64,000 nucleotides of DNA from Auricularia sp. M13. Its lineage: Eukaryota; Basidiomycota; Agaricomycetes; Auriculariales; Auriculariaceae. The DNA lies in assembly GCA_037042915.1 (NCBI GenBank), contig CM073201.1:1736001-1800000 (forward strand), given 5' to 3'. The position numbers and the translations under genes were made by a program. This document shows, piece by piece, positions 1-10,857 of this stretch (position 1 is the first letter of the stretch; each line of letters opens with the position of its first letter). The notes under the pieces were generated by a model. The model saw only the letters and a program-made list of their open reading frames with translations, was not told where the DNA came from and made no database searches.

Positions 1-1043
1 AGAGCGTCGGCGTCGAGCGCACTTTTAATCCCATATCGGACCAAGATCAGCTCGTTGCTAAGCTCAAGGACATCGCACGGGCGCTTGAGGAGGATCTCGA
101 ATACGGCGGATGGAGCGGCAAGACGGTCACGCTCAAATATAAACTCGATACCTTTCAGAGCTTCACACGGGCCAAGAGTTGTTCGCGTTACATAAATAAG
201 AAGGAAGATCTCTTCGCCGTGCGTTGCAATTCTATGTGCGCCTCCCGGTACTGACAAAATACTGTGCGTAGATTGCCAAGGACCTGTTACTCGCGGAGAT
301 GCCGCTATGCATTCGGCTTATTGGCATCCGGGTGACCAACCTCAAGGATTTGAAGATCGCTGAGAATAGCGGTATCAAACGCGTATGTTTGACGTTTATC
401 TTTATTGCATGATTATTCACATACTGGAATGGTTGAACCCATACAGTTCCTGAAACATGCGCCCGATTCACCCAAGAAGAAACGCAAACTATCCCACGAA
501 GAGGACCACGGGATTGCGAACTCGCATATTCGTGATACAAAGGCCGACGAATTATCTCTTGGCTTGTCTTTACATAGGCAGGCGGGAGACGACGCCACTT
601 CTCACGCCGATAAACCTGGTCTTCAACGAGCAGCGAGTCACGAACCGACCGGCTCTCAGCCCGATCCAGCTGTCGGCGCTATCTCCGCAAAACCAGCATC
701 GACCGCGGGCGGACTATCGAGAAACGTTCCGATATTTTCGCCCATTCCGCGGCCCAACGATAAGCCCAAAGCCAGGGTCAAGCTAAAGGAGACACCGGAC
801 AAGCATGCGGAGAAGCACGAGTGCCCAGTCTGCGGTTCCGTGCTGGAGACCGACAATGACGGATTGAACGCGCACGTCGACTACTGTCTTTCGCGCGGGG
901 CGATCAAGGAGCTTGCCAATTGCGATGCCAAGGTTTCGCAAGGAAAGGCGACGATCCCGGGAAGCAAGTCTACTGGAGGAGAGAAGATAGTACGTACGTG
1001 GGATAGCGTCTTCAAGCCGGTTGCGAGGAAGAAGGCGAGGTGA
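1..1043 (+). CDS. POLK: DNA polymerase kappa, 3' part
   Basis: This is the C-terminal part of a Y-family translesion polymerase; the catalytic palm and fingers lie before the window. Three exons are visible: 1-218, 272-382 and 447-1043. The first encodes the end of the little-finger domain (GWSGKTVTLKYKLDTF, then TRAKS), which holds DNA. The second continues with IAKDLLLAE and RLIGIRVTNL, as in human POLK. The third carries a basic stretch PKKKRKL, a near copy of the classic nuclear localisation signal, a long disordered linker, and one CxxC...HxxxC ubiquitin-binding zinc finger (CPVCG, then HVDYC). The zinc finger recruits the enzyme to mono-ubiquitinated PCNA at stalled forks. Human POLK has two such fingers; only one is seen here. 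The stop is at 1041-1043. The family assignment is secure; the start cannot be seen. Confidence 0.93.
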
Positions 1044-2543
1044 AGCACCTATCTATTTGCACCGTTTTTATACTTCTGTTGGCCTCGTATTCGGATTTAC
1101 TGGATGCATTTGCACGCGTGTACCTATAGCATCACTGTAGTATTAGCACAACATTCAGGAGGGTCATTGTGGTCAGTTCGTGTTAGTTCTCGTCGAACCG
1201 ACCCCTTCGCTTGGCAAGTGCATGCTGGCGTGTGACACCTGGACGTCCGTACAGGTGAAGACGGCCGACATGTCAATGCACTCCGTGGATTCATTTACGA
1301 ACGCGAGATTGCGATACAAAGGCAGGGCTGAACTTCAATTCGAGATGTCTGTGCAGGGTCTAGCCAATGAAAATCATTATGTAGCTACAACCTGGACTTG
1401 ACGTCGCGCACATCCCCTTGGCAGTTGATAGAGCAGGCTCAGAAAATGCATGTGTGGCGCCGCGCTCTGGCCGGGGCCCGCCATTCGCGGGCGAAGAAGA
1501 CCGTCTGGCGCTTTCAATTTCCTACTTGGCGCATAAACGGACCGGTCGTGAGCTCTGCTAAGCTGAAAAACAGCGGAGCGCGAGGGACTCGAATGGGAGC
1601 AATCATCCAGTCAGGATCGACGATCGAGATCATGGGCGTGCAAAAACACCGGGCATCAAACCCAAAAGGGAATCGTGAATGTGGCTGTGTAGCGCCCTTT
1701 CCGAATTTCAAATCCGAGGTCGCTCGTGTGCGATTCCGGAGAATGCTCATCGTAGGCCCTCCGTTCAGGAGACGCGACAGGTGTCGTGACTTACATGCTA
1801 GGATACAGTACTCCCGACAGCGGTGAGAAGTTCAGTGCCATATGGCCAATCGCTTCGTGTCCTTTGCCGCGCGCCTGGCTAGCGGCGAGTAGACCAATTA
1901 CGCACACGGAGTGTCGTCTATCGCAGCGCGGTGCAAGGGTTCAGCGTGTAATGTTGAAGATTTCTGCGTCATCCACTCCCAGGAGGACATGACGAGGCAA
2001 CAGTCCCGTAAGGAACAAATTAAGGAAGCACTGGGTGGCTAGCTGTGGCTTGGCCCGCAGCTGAAGAGTACGTTTGCATGCCTTCAATATTTGGCAACGC
2101 CGACTGTTTGCTGACTGTAATTGGCTAGCACAATCGCAATTCCATGAAATTGTACACGGTAAATGACGACAGCATAGGGTTGTACAGGGGTCGGGTGTCA
2201 ACAGGACGGGACGCTGGAGGTAAGGGACCAGTAAAAATTCTACGATGCGACGCAATGCAATACAATGATTGATAAGAGACAGTTGAAAACCGAGCCCGTT
2301 GCTTTGCGGATCGCAAAAAGGGCGCGGCCAAGGGTCCACAGGAAAACACAATATGATCGAGAGCCAAAACAGCCCCACCGGGCCACAGGAAGGAAACAAA
2401 GATAACGGAAAAGAAACTTGTTTCAACCGTATGGCATTGGGCAAAGAGCGGCGCCGCGCGCGAAGTAGCGCCGTTACAGTCGCCTCTGAGAAAACCCTGG
2501 CGTCGCGCTAAATAGCCCTGACGTGTGCTCTATAAATCTCCAT
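1044..2543. other. Gene-poor gap of 1.5 kb
   Basis: No recognisable gene. Open frames on both strands (for example 1398-1826 plus and 1941-2444 minus) have no family motif, no domain-like composition and no convincing splice partners. The region presumably contains the 3' UTR of the polymerase kappa gene and the 3' flank of the next minus-strand gene. I see no tRNA, long repeat or transposon remnant in it. Confidence 0.5.
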
Positions 2544-3112
2544 CTAGGGGAGGCGGAAGCGGAAGTGCGCGGTAGCGGTTGGCGCCCCAGGCACGACGAG
2601 CATGCAGCCCGACGTGTTTTGCTTTGGGACGACGTAGCCAGGTGTCCAGGGCTTGTCGTCATCCGGAGGCGTTACCACGACGCTGGGCACGCGGGAAAGT
2701 GGCGGAGCAGGCGCTGCGAACGCGTGGAAGAGCTGTTCCTCGATGCTGTCCGTGCGGGCATGCTGAGGGCGGACGCTCTGAGCGCGCGGCGGTGCGGAGG
2801 GCACCGGGCTCTTGATGATTTCGCGCGCTACATAGAGCAGGGAGGGGCTTGCCTGAAAGGACGTGTCAGACAGCACTCAACATAGTCAATGCGAAAGTAG
2901 CGTACGCCAGGCGAAGGCTTGGCGCAGGTGGGCAGCACCTCTAGCTCAGTCCAGGACTGAGAGACGAGTCAGTCCCATGGACCAGGTTGAGAACGGGCCT
3001 GGCGACGTACAAGTGCCTTTCGCGGACGCAGGATACGACCCACTGCGACGGCGATGACCAGGCATGGCGCTGTGAGGGCAAAGAGAGCCGGAATCGAGAG
3101 GAGACCGGCCAT
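2544..3112 (-). CDS. Small single-pass membrane protein, unknown
   Basis: A two-exon gene. Exon 1 starts with ATG at 3112 and encodes a hydrophobic N-terminus (residues 2-25, IPALFALTAPCLVIAVAVG) followed by a basic stretch RILRPRK, as in a signal anchor with a cytosolic basic flank. A GTACGT donor then joins to exon 2 (near 2861), which begins ASPSLLYVAREI. The rest of the chain, about 100 residues, is Pro/Ser/Thr-rich and ends RFRLP before the stop at 2544. It has no enzyme motif. A TATA-like element lies about 55 bp before the ATG. I do not recognise the family. A protein of about 145 residues with one membrane helix and a disordered tail is all the sequence shows. Confidence 0.6.
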
Positions 3113-3165
3113 TGAAGTTTGCTCCTGGGCAGACAGCGAGGAGATGAAGGTGATTCGGTGGAGGG

Positions 3166-3172
3166 CTTTATA
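3166..3172 (-). promoter_or_regulatory. TATA-like box
   Basis: TATAAAG on the minus strand, about 55 bases upstream of the ATG at 3112 of the small membrane protein gene. Spacing fits a core promoter with a short leader. Confidence 0.45.
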
Positions 3173-3391
3173 GCAGCGGCAAAAACGGTTGCTTCTGCGA
3201 TGTGGAGACTCGGAGACGGAGACAGGATGCGGATCGCCCGCCAGCCGCAAAAGCCGCGACCGAATCGAGACAAGATCGGCAATGGTCGCCCTCGCGCCAG
3301 GGTCCCTATCGCGCATGGCGGGCGTCGGCGAGGATTTGCACGGGGCGATAGCAGACTGACGTCGATTGGTTCTACATGCAAACGTACAGGG

Positions 3392-4108
3392 TTATCCCCT
3401 CCATTTCTTGAACGTCGCCTGGACGCCGCGGCCGGCTCTGATGTCGTCCATGCAGCGGGCGTCCACCTCGCGTCCCTTGGCGGCCGTGTGGAGCACCTCC
3501 TGGAGCTGCTCGCCAGGCACGACCACCACTCCGTCCCGGTCCGCGACGACGAAATCCGCCCCTGAGCGGACCTCCACGGCCGCAAGCACGCCAGGCTCCG
3601 CCAAAGGGGCAATGGACAGCGTGACGGCGAGCTCTGACGGCCGCGTGAACGGCGACTGGCCCAGGGTCGACTGCCCGCGCACAAAGACCGGGAAGCGCGC
3701 CTCGATGTGCTCTGCGATGTCGCGGCAGCGCCCAGAGATGACCACGCCGAGCACGCCGCGGGCCTGTGCGCCAGCCGTCATTAGGCCGCCCCACACCGCG
3801 TTTTTGGCGTCTGCGGAGTGCAGCTCACGTTATGCCGCAAGCGACAAGGCAGGCATACCTGCGGGAGCCGAAATAACGATGATGCTGCCCTCGGGCGCGG
3901 CGTCCACAAAGTGCTGCGCGGGCTTGGGCGCGTCCTTGTCCGTCGTGTAGACCATCCTGACTGTAAACGCGGGCCCGGCAATGCGCACGGTCTTGTCCTC
4001 GGGCGAGAGCAGACTGATGTCGGGAATATGGCCCCCGTGTGGGCTGCCCAGCTTGATGAGCGCGTCGCTCAGTTCGCATGTAGAGTAGTCCGCCAGCGAC
4101 ATGGTCAT
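3392..4108 (-). CDS. RraA-like / 4-hydroxy-4-methyl-2-oxoglutarate aldolase family protein
   Basis: Two exons of about 220 residues in total, the usual RraA-family length. Exon 1 (4108 to about 3866) encodes LADYSTCELSDALIKLG and ends at ISAPA; a 54-nt intron (GTATGC donor, CGCAG acceptor) joins it to DAKNAVWGG. Exon 2 carries the family signature: GVVISGRCRD, where the Arg-Asp pair binds the substrate carboxylate and metal, and then ADFVVADRDGVVVVP. Fungal members (such as yeast YER010C) are metal-dependent aldolases or decarboxylases of 4-hydroxy-4-methyl-2-oxoglutarate or oxaloacetate; which substrate applies here is inference. There is no targeting signal, so it is probably cytosolic. It is divergent from the VanZ-like gene, with about 157 bp between the start codons. 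Confidence 0.88.
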
Positions 4109-4265
4109 TGCAATTCAAGCCAAGTGGCTCCGGAACGCGTGGAGCCGGTCGCAGTGCCGCCGGGATTGGCCATTGCTGCCTCTCACCATGCCCACCCGAC
4201 GAGCGCAGAAACAACCAGCCCATGGCGAACGACGCCCACGCCGGCGGTCGTTCTTACGCGCCATT

Positions 4266-5111
4266 ATGCGTTCCACGCGAGTGCGAGTGCCAGGCCTGGC
4301 TGCGTACCACGTTCCATTACGCTTACGACTGGTGCGCACCGTTCAACGGCGGCGAACGGCCAACTAAGCCTTGCGCACAGTGGTTTGTGCTATTCACACT
4401 AGTCTGGGCGCTGCTGCTGGCCTTGTTGGGCTTCACCAACCTGCACCACGCGATTCCCGTGAACGACAAGATGCTACATTTCGCCGGCTTTGGGTTCATA
4501 ACAGCATTCTTCTACATGGCGCTCGACATCGAGGAGGACGCCCGACGCGTCTGGTTTGGCGACACGCTCCCTGGCCCTCACCGCCGTCGTGTGCATAATA
4601 GGAGGCGGCATCCTCAGCGAATACGTGCAATCCCTATTGCCGTACAAGGAATTCCAGAGAGGAGACATCGTGGCCAATATCCTCGGATCGACGCTGGGCC
4701 TGTGTCGTGCGTATCATCGTGCCTGTCCCTCCCCCTTGTGCTATTTCGATTCTCCACCGGCTACGATATTTTTGTCCTAGCGATCTTGCTCACGGCCCCC
4801 TCTGCATAGTTGCCTACCACCTCGAGCGTCATCACCGCCGCCGCCGCGAGATCGACAGCCTCTACCAACCGCTCTCCGACGAGGGCATCGAGCTGCCGCC
4901 GTCCGACACTGAGGACGACGATCGGCCTGAGCTGCCGCTCTTCCGCCAGCCACACGCAAACACCGCGGGACAACACCCGCGTAGGAAGGGTTCCGTCGAT
5001 ACGATCGACTCGCTGCGCATGGCGAATGTGTGGGACGAACGCGAGGAGCTTTTTGGCATCGGGGATGACGATGATGAGGATCATTGGCAACACACGAGCG
5101 GAAGGCGATAG
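4266..5111 (+). CDS. VanZ-like membrane protein (frame break near 4556)
   Basis: A multi-pass membrane protein of about 250 residues with a VanZ-like core. Visible segments are WFVLFTLVWALLLALLGFTN, KMLHFAGFGFITAFFYMAL, SLALTAVVCIIGGGILSEY and DIVANILGSTLGL, followed by a charged cytosolic tail with RHHRRRREI and an acidic DDDDED end. The start is uncertain: ATG 4266 followed by an 80-100 nt intron (MRSTR joined to WFVLF) gives the more usual compact N-terminus; ATG 4222 read without an intron is the alternative. A second intron (GTGCGT donor near 4699 to TAG at 4810) joins LGLC to LAYHLER. Between ARRVWF and TRSLALT the frame moves by one base with no room for an intron, so there is either an assembly indel or a damaged gene. 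Despite the family name, fungal VanZ-like proteins have no known glycopeptide-resistance role. Confidence 0.75.
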
Positions 5112-5373
5112 TTGTCAAATGCGTCACACGCACACACACATCTTGTAGAATCAATCCGTCGTGTACTATTTGCCAATCAATGTGGATAATATGACGGGCG
5201 CAGCCCCGATGGGTGTATTCAAGTGGATAGAGACATTGGACCATACTGATATAAATGTTAACAGAACATGCGCCAGGTAAGAAAGTCGTAGGTGTCCAAT
5301 CTAAGGGTATGGCCGTGGGCCGCGCATGCACTGATCTTTACGCCTCTTTGTGTTGCTGTTCGTTTGACCATCG

Positions 5374-8300
5374 TTAACGGTAACCCGCACCATGCGTGGG
5401 GCCCATTTCGATCGTCTCATACCCGCCGCCAGGCGTTGTGACACCCGCGGTCCTGGGCACCTGGCCCTGCGGTGGCTGCTGCGGCAGCGGCGGGTGCCCA
5501 GGGCCCACACGGGGACGGGGCATCGTGGGGCGGGGGTTCGTCATGTATAGCTCGTCGCGCTCGTCGTACACGTCGAGAGAGTCGTCCGCGATCACCGCGT
5601 TTTTATCCGCCAAGTTGTAATTCCCGCGGGGGATGAGCGGCTCGGCCAAGTGCGACGACTGGGGCGATGCCTCCTTGGGTTCTACGGGCTCGTACGGCAC
5701 CATCGTGACATGCTGCACGCCCGGCGGCGCGTTGGGGTCGCCGCCGGGTCCGTAGATCTTGCAGTCCGCGAGTGCCTGCTTCAACGCACACATCCACATA
5801 TTCTTGCGCTTGGCTGAAACGCTGAATGAGAATCGCGCACACCGTAGCCACACCCAAGTTATGCGCACCCTTGAGAGCACCCTGTTGGAAGTTGCTCTTA
5901 TACTTGATCGACGTGCTAAGGACCATCTTGTTCTGCTCCGGAATGTCTAAGAAAAGAGTCAAACGCTGTAGACTACTTCAAGTGCGTCAGTACTCACCGA
6001 CGATGGTCACATCGAATTGTCCGAGGAAGTCTCTTCTCTGCTCTTTGCAATAGGCCAGCATCTGGTCGCGGAGCCGTTCGATCTGCTCGAACGTCGTACC
6101 ATAGGACACATCCAGAGTCACCGGCTCTGACATCTGAGGGCTCCGGCGGATGTTGGCAATATATTTCGTGTTGAGAACGCTGTGCGGCGCTTGGACAACG
6201 CAGCCTTTCGTTGTGTGAATGAAAACGGTCGAAAGCAGGCGAATCTCTTTAACAGTGTACGAGTCGGCGCTGCACAAGTCAGTCATATGTAATGGACGCG
6301 CGCGAGTCACTTACTCGATGTCGACGCGGTCGCCGACGTCGTACGGATGCTAGCAGAGATCTTTAGCCGCGCTAGACTCCTGCGAGAGCCGACCAGCCCA
6401 CCTTGACGAAGAGGAAGATGATAGAGGTCAACACCTCCTGCAAGCTTCCACCAATAAGCCAAGACAAACCTAAGTACACGCAATCAACAACACGTCGATA
6501 CGATATCATATGAAAGGCATACCGAGGATGAGCGTGCCAAAGCCAGTGACGAGGGTGCTAAGCTTCGCCTCGACCGACACCGCGAAAATGATAGCCACAA
6601 CAAGGTAGTAAAGGGACATCAAGATGTTGTCGAGGCGGCCCACTGCCGAGTCGAGGTCCTTCATTGAGTTGGCAATCGAGAGCTGTTCGCGATGGCACTC
6701 CATGCACGCAAGCTCGACCTCTTCGCGGTTCGCGTCGCCGTTCATGTCCTTGTCAAACAAACTGAATGCCGCGTCCGCTGCCTCGCGGTCGGGGAAGAAC
6801 CGCGCGATATCCTCCTCGTACAGGGTATCATTCTTGGGCTGTCTGAACGAGTAGTATATCCGGCGAGCAAGCTGGCGCGCGCTGTCAAGGCAGGAGCAAG
6901 TAAACGAGTCGGCACACACCAGACGCGTTTTGTTGGCGGACGTGAGCGCATTGAGCACGATGGACTCGGGGGCGGTGGGCTGCAGCACGGAGGTGCCGGC
7001 GATTTCGGAGGCGACGTTTCCTAACACTGTTGTCGTTGTCTGCGCTGCCTCCCTGACACCACGGATCGCATTCTTCAGGAACTTGCGCCCTGGCGCGTTC
7101 GCCGCGGCGGCCTGAGGGTCGCGGAGAGTATCCGAGCGGTCGGGCATTTCGGACGAGTTCCTGTAAAGAGTGACGAGGATGCGAACCGCCTTCTTCTGGT
7201 CATCGATGCGCTCTGCGTAGGAACGCTCGTGGAAATCTGAATGTGGGACGCTGTTAGGCTTCGTCCAATGCACGAGTTCTGGTACGAACTTTGCGCGATG
7301 ACCTGAATAGCGAGTTTTTCGCCTACGAGTATAGCAGCGCATATGACAGCGGCAAAGATCAGATGCTGAATGAGATCAATCGTCGCCTCTGTAGAAACCA
7401 CCCTTTGTGAGGGACAATTGACATATATAAAGCTTGAAACGTACTGTCCGCTTTGTCCGGCAGGTTGTTGCGAATGAGCGGGAGGAAGGAAACGTTTATA
7501 GCAATGGCCCATGCGAGGAATGCAATGTATCTGCGTTGAATTAGCGGGTGTCATTCATGTTGTGCGAGAGATTACTGGCCTGTGCAACGCGCCGAGCCAG
7601 TCGATATACTTCCTCAGGCCAATTGCTACGACACCGATAGTGTAGCGGAGGAATACTGGGAGCATGCGTCTGCATGTGACAATCGCGTGTCAGGAGAGAT
7701 ATGCATTGGATCGCTGGCGCCACAAACGTCACGAAAAGTGCGGCCCACCATCCTGTGTGACAACGGTTAGTGCGAAGCTAAATGCTGGTGGTTGGCAGGC
7801 TACTCGCCTCCCCACACGACGCTGAGCCAGATGCTCCACCACTGCGGCGGTCAGATGCGTGCCATAGAAACTTAGCGCGACTTGACGTACGATGAGCTTG
7901 ACTTCGAGAACTCTTGCGTTTGGGTAGGCGGTTATGCCAAGGATGCCCGGGATCCAGATGATGCCTGCGCAGTGAAGCATTCGGTATGCGGGCGGCAGCG
8001 AGGGGGGAGGGGTACGGTACCGAGGACGGGCACAATGAAAATAATCCAACTTTTGGAACGATGAGCATCGCAACAGTCCCGAATTGGTGCGACACGCACC
8101 GGGTCAGGATAGAGACGTTGATGAGCCACTGGTACAGTCTGACAGTCTGGCGGGAGACGCTGAGTGCACCGACCCTTTGTGCTTTGCGCGGCTGCACACA
8201 CCTTGCTTCGCTTCACGATATCAGGATCGACGTCAAACGTCTGGGGCTGGCCGCCATAGCGCTGCAGCATGTCGTAGCTGGAGGCGCGCGAGTTGACTGG

Positions 8301-8507
8301 GCGCGTGGACTGGCCCGAGCTCATTTTGTGCTCGTCAGGCAGGCGGATGTGTCTGCTGGACGGCGGTGCGGAGTATGGGTCGGGCCGGGGCGTGTTGAGC
8401 GGCGTATGGGAGCTCGTGGACTGCACGTCGTCCCTGTCATGGAACGGGTTGCCGCCGGGCGTGTGCAGCGGCGCGGGCTCGTACTCCGACCGCGGAGGGT
8501 ACGACAT
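5374..8507 (-). CDS. MscS-family mechanosensitive ion channel with EF-hand
   Basis: A large multi-exon gene (about ten short introns) starting at ATG 8507. The N-terminus is disordered (MSYPPRSEYEPAPLHTPGGN). Then come several membrane helices, including SRQTVRLYQWLINVSILTR, GILWIPGILGIT-like segments, AAIDLIQHL-type IQHLIFAAVICAAILVGE and SLYYLVVAIIFAVSV. A soluble insert contains one EF-hand loop, DKDMNGDANREE (about 6754-6719), with Asp, Asp, Asn, Asp and Glu in calcium positions. The pore and beta domain of MscS follow: GTLILGLSWLIGGSLQEVL, FVKHPYDVGDRVDID and SVLNTKYIANIRRS. The C-terminus is Pro-rich. This matches fungal Msy1/Msy2 channels of the ER or plasma membrane, which release ions and calcium on osmotic shock. 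It is divergent from the sirtuin gene. The family is certain; exact intron borders were read by eye. Confidence 0.9.
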
Positions 8508-8853
8508 CGTCCAAAGAGTTCAAGATGCGGCCAGAGCACACCGCCGCGGGGCTTGTTTTTGCATGCCATCATCGCTGCTTAACCTTTCCGGACGGCTGTC
8601 TTTTCTTCCCCGGCATGCATGACAGGAATCTGCTTGTGCTTGCATACCATGTATATTTACATAATCCAATATCCCAGATTATCCCGAAGGATTGTTAATA
8701 CGCGCACCGTAACACATTGCACAAAGTCCACGACAGACACTGAGACAGCATGCTGACTATATACTGTCGATCCTCGCCGACTATAGTTGCAACAAGCCAA
8801 GCCCTGCCGCCGGATGCCGATCCTGTCTCTTCTCAGCGGCATAGAGCCCTGCC
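8508..8853. other. Divergent intergenic region
   Basis: Gap of 346 bp between the MscS channel (minus) and the sirtuin (plus), both reading outwards. It holds a CCAAT pentamer at 8666-8670 and a TATA-like element at 8758-8764. It presumably contains both promoters and 5' leaders. No gene is seen. Confidence 0.5.
8758..8764 (+). promoter_or_regulatory. TATA-like box of sirtuin gene
   Basis: TATATAC about 90 bases upstream of the sirtuin ATG at 8854; the position fits a core promoter. Assigned from sequence only. Confidence 0.35.
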
Positions 8854-10397
8854 ATGGCTCGCGTCTCGATCCCAACTCTTCGCGTCACAGCTCAAGCCCT
8901 GGCAGGACCCCCACCGCCATCGCTGGACGCTGCCATCAGACGCGTCACTGCCTTTCTTGCGCCCGGCAACGTCGCCGTCCTCACCGGCGCCGGCGTCAGC
9001 ACAGACTCGGGAATCAGGGCATACAGAGGCGAGGAAGGGCGTTATCTGAACCCGAACTTCAAGTAGGCGAGTTCTGGCTGGCGCTTCACACATTACCCGC
9101 TCATTCCCTGGCAGACCCATCTTCGTACGTTGCATACGCCGTATGGTGCAGCCCGTACGCAGCTAACCGGCCGCGCAGTACAACGACCTGATAGAGGACA
9201 GCCCTCGCGGCCACTCTTTCAGGTGAGTTAGCTCGTCAATTTGCGCGTTCTCGCTGGCTCATCGTTATCAGGCAGCGCTACTGGCGAGTTTTGCTGGCAC
9301 CGTGCATAATGCATTCGTCTGAACGCTGCAATCAAGGGCACGTTCATTTCTAGGGTACCCGCGCATCCTGGCAACGCGTCCCAACCCGACACATGCCGCA
9401 CTAGCCACGCTCATCCACACCTCGCACGTTGCGCATCTCATTACTCAGAACGTCGATGGACTACACCTCGATGCACTGCGCGCCCCGCACCTCCATTCGC
9501 GTGTCCTGGAATTGCACGGTACTCTGCATGTACGCTCTTCTGCGCAGGATCTCGTCAACTGGTGCTGAAAGTACCCATTAGCGAGTACACTGTAGACTGG
9601 ATCACAGCATACAGCGAGACGAGTACCAGATGCAGCTCGGGCTGCTGAACCCTGCTTGGGCAGAGCTAGAGGATAGCTTTCGACGGACTGGTAACCAGCC
9701 CAGGACGAATCCCGACGGAGATGTGCGTCTTCATATGCACCTGCAGCCATTCTAACGTTCATGTAGGTTGAATTAGAGGGCATATCTTTTGACGACTTTA
9801 GCATACCCGTATGTCCGGCTTGCCAACGCATGGGAAGAGTGGAGACCATTGTGCGTGTCGCCTTTACATCGCAGATCCGAACTCATTGGATTCGCAGATA
9901 AAACCCAAAGTCGTGTTCTTTGGCGAAACGATTGGAGAAACAGTCAAGGACCTTTCGTGAGTGCACCCTCGTCCCACGCCCATCTTGATGTTAACTGCAT
10001 GCACAGGTACAAGATCGTAGAACAATGCGACCGTTTACTCGTCGTAGGGACAACTCTTGCTACTTATTCTGCGTATCGGTAAGTTTGCCCTTGCCGTGAT
10101 ATTCGGTCAAATGCTGATTTTGTATTAGATTGATCAAGCATGCGCTTGAGCTTTCCAAACCCATCATGATACTTAATCTGGGCCCAACTCGAGCAGAAGG
10201 CTCGCCGCGAATAGAGAAGATTGAGGCGGCGAGCGGTCCTGTGCTACTCGAGGCAGCACGCCAGCTAGCGTAAGTTGACCGTCCGTGCAATGCGTATCGT
10301 GCTGACGGCCGTGAGCAGGGCCAATGGATTGTCGCTAGATCCGTCATTGCGCGACATCCTAGAATCTGGAATTATTACCCGTGTCGAAGACATATAA
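8854..10397 (+). CDS. NAD-dependent protein deacylase, SIRT4-like sirtuin
   Basis: A multi-exon sirtuin of about 330 residues. Motifs in order: GAGVSTDSGIRAYRG (NAD binding), YNDLIEDSPRGHSFRQRYW, ITQNVDGLH and LELHGTLH (containing the catalytic His), NPDGDVELEG, CPACQ (second zinc pair), PKVVFFGETIGETV and LLVVGTTLATYSAYRL. The order and the NPDGDVEL segment match the SIRT4/class II group. The first ATG gives an N-terminus rich in Arg and Ala without acidic residues for about 30 residues, which could be a mitochondrial presequence. The first zinc pair is not CxxC: after a 5' intron (9524 to about 9578) the protein reads VHCRLDH, with a single Cys. One exon junction (about 9285-9354) could not be resolved in phase, so an indel is possible there. 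The stop is TAA 10395-10397. Role: removes acyl groups from lysine, or ADP-ribosylates. Confidence 0.88.
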
Positions 10398-10857
10398 ACT
10401 TCACAGTAGCGCATGTCTGTGATTGGTACACAACGACACCTGTATGCTGCTTCGCCCTCATGGACTGCAGCCATTGCAGTGAGCGTATGCCGAGTGCACA
10501 TAAGGATTGTAAGATGGCAAATGCAAAGGAATGCTGCGTGAGTGCTGCGTGATCTGCTGTCTAAATTAGGTGTTTGGATTCGCGACTTCATCACGTCCTG
10601 GGCCCTCGGATGGATCGCTGCGCCACAAGATGAAGTTCTGTACGGAGAAATTATTGCGAGACGCAGCACTGCGGCTACTGAGTACTGAGCCGTGGTTGCT
10701 GGGCGAGACAGCGTGAGAACGTTGTATCAGGGCGTAGCGGGTCGGGCGAGCCGACATCATCAGATGGTGCTCATACGGTGACCAGATCGAGGCGGGTTTT
10801 AATGAATATTCCAATTGCTAGTCTTTTCCCAGTATCGCTCGCCGCGCACATTCACAC
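10398..10857. other. Intergenic, no gene seen
   Basis: A 460 bp gap between the sirtuin stop and the next start. Minus-strand open frames here (10265-10669, 10566-10814) have no motif and overlap the sirtuin's last exon. I see nothing else. Confidence 0.5.

Noticed and set aside
1580-1660. tRNA-like string GGGACTCGAATGGG
   Set aside because: It resembles a T-arm on the minus strand, but no D-arm, anticodon arm or 7-bp acceptor pairing can be built around it.
1398-1826. 142-codon plus-strand frame in the gene-poor gap
   Set aside because: No family, no splice partners, no domain; the composition looks random.
2527-2535. TATAAAT on the plus strand at 2530
   Set aside because: It lies at the 3' end of a minus-strand gene and no plus-strand gene starts downstream.
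4266-5111. VanZ-like protein as an antibiotic resistance gene
   Set aside because: The fold name comes from bacterial teicoplanin resistance; fungal members are ordinary membrane proteins with no such role.
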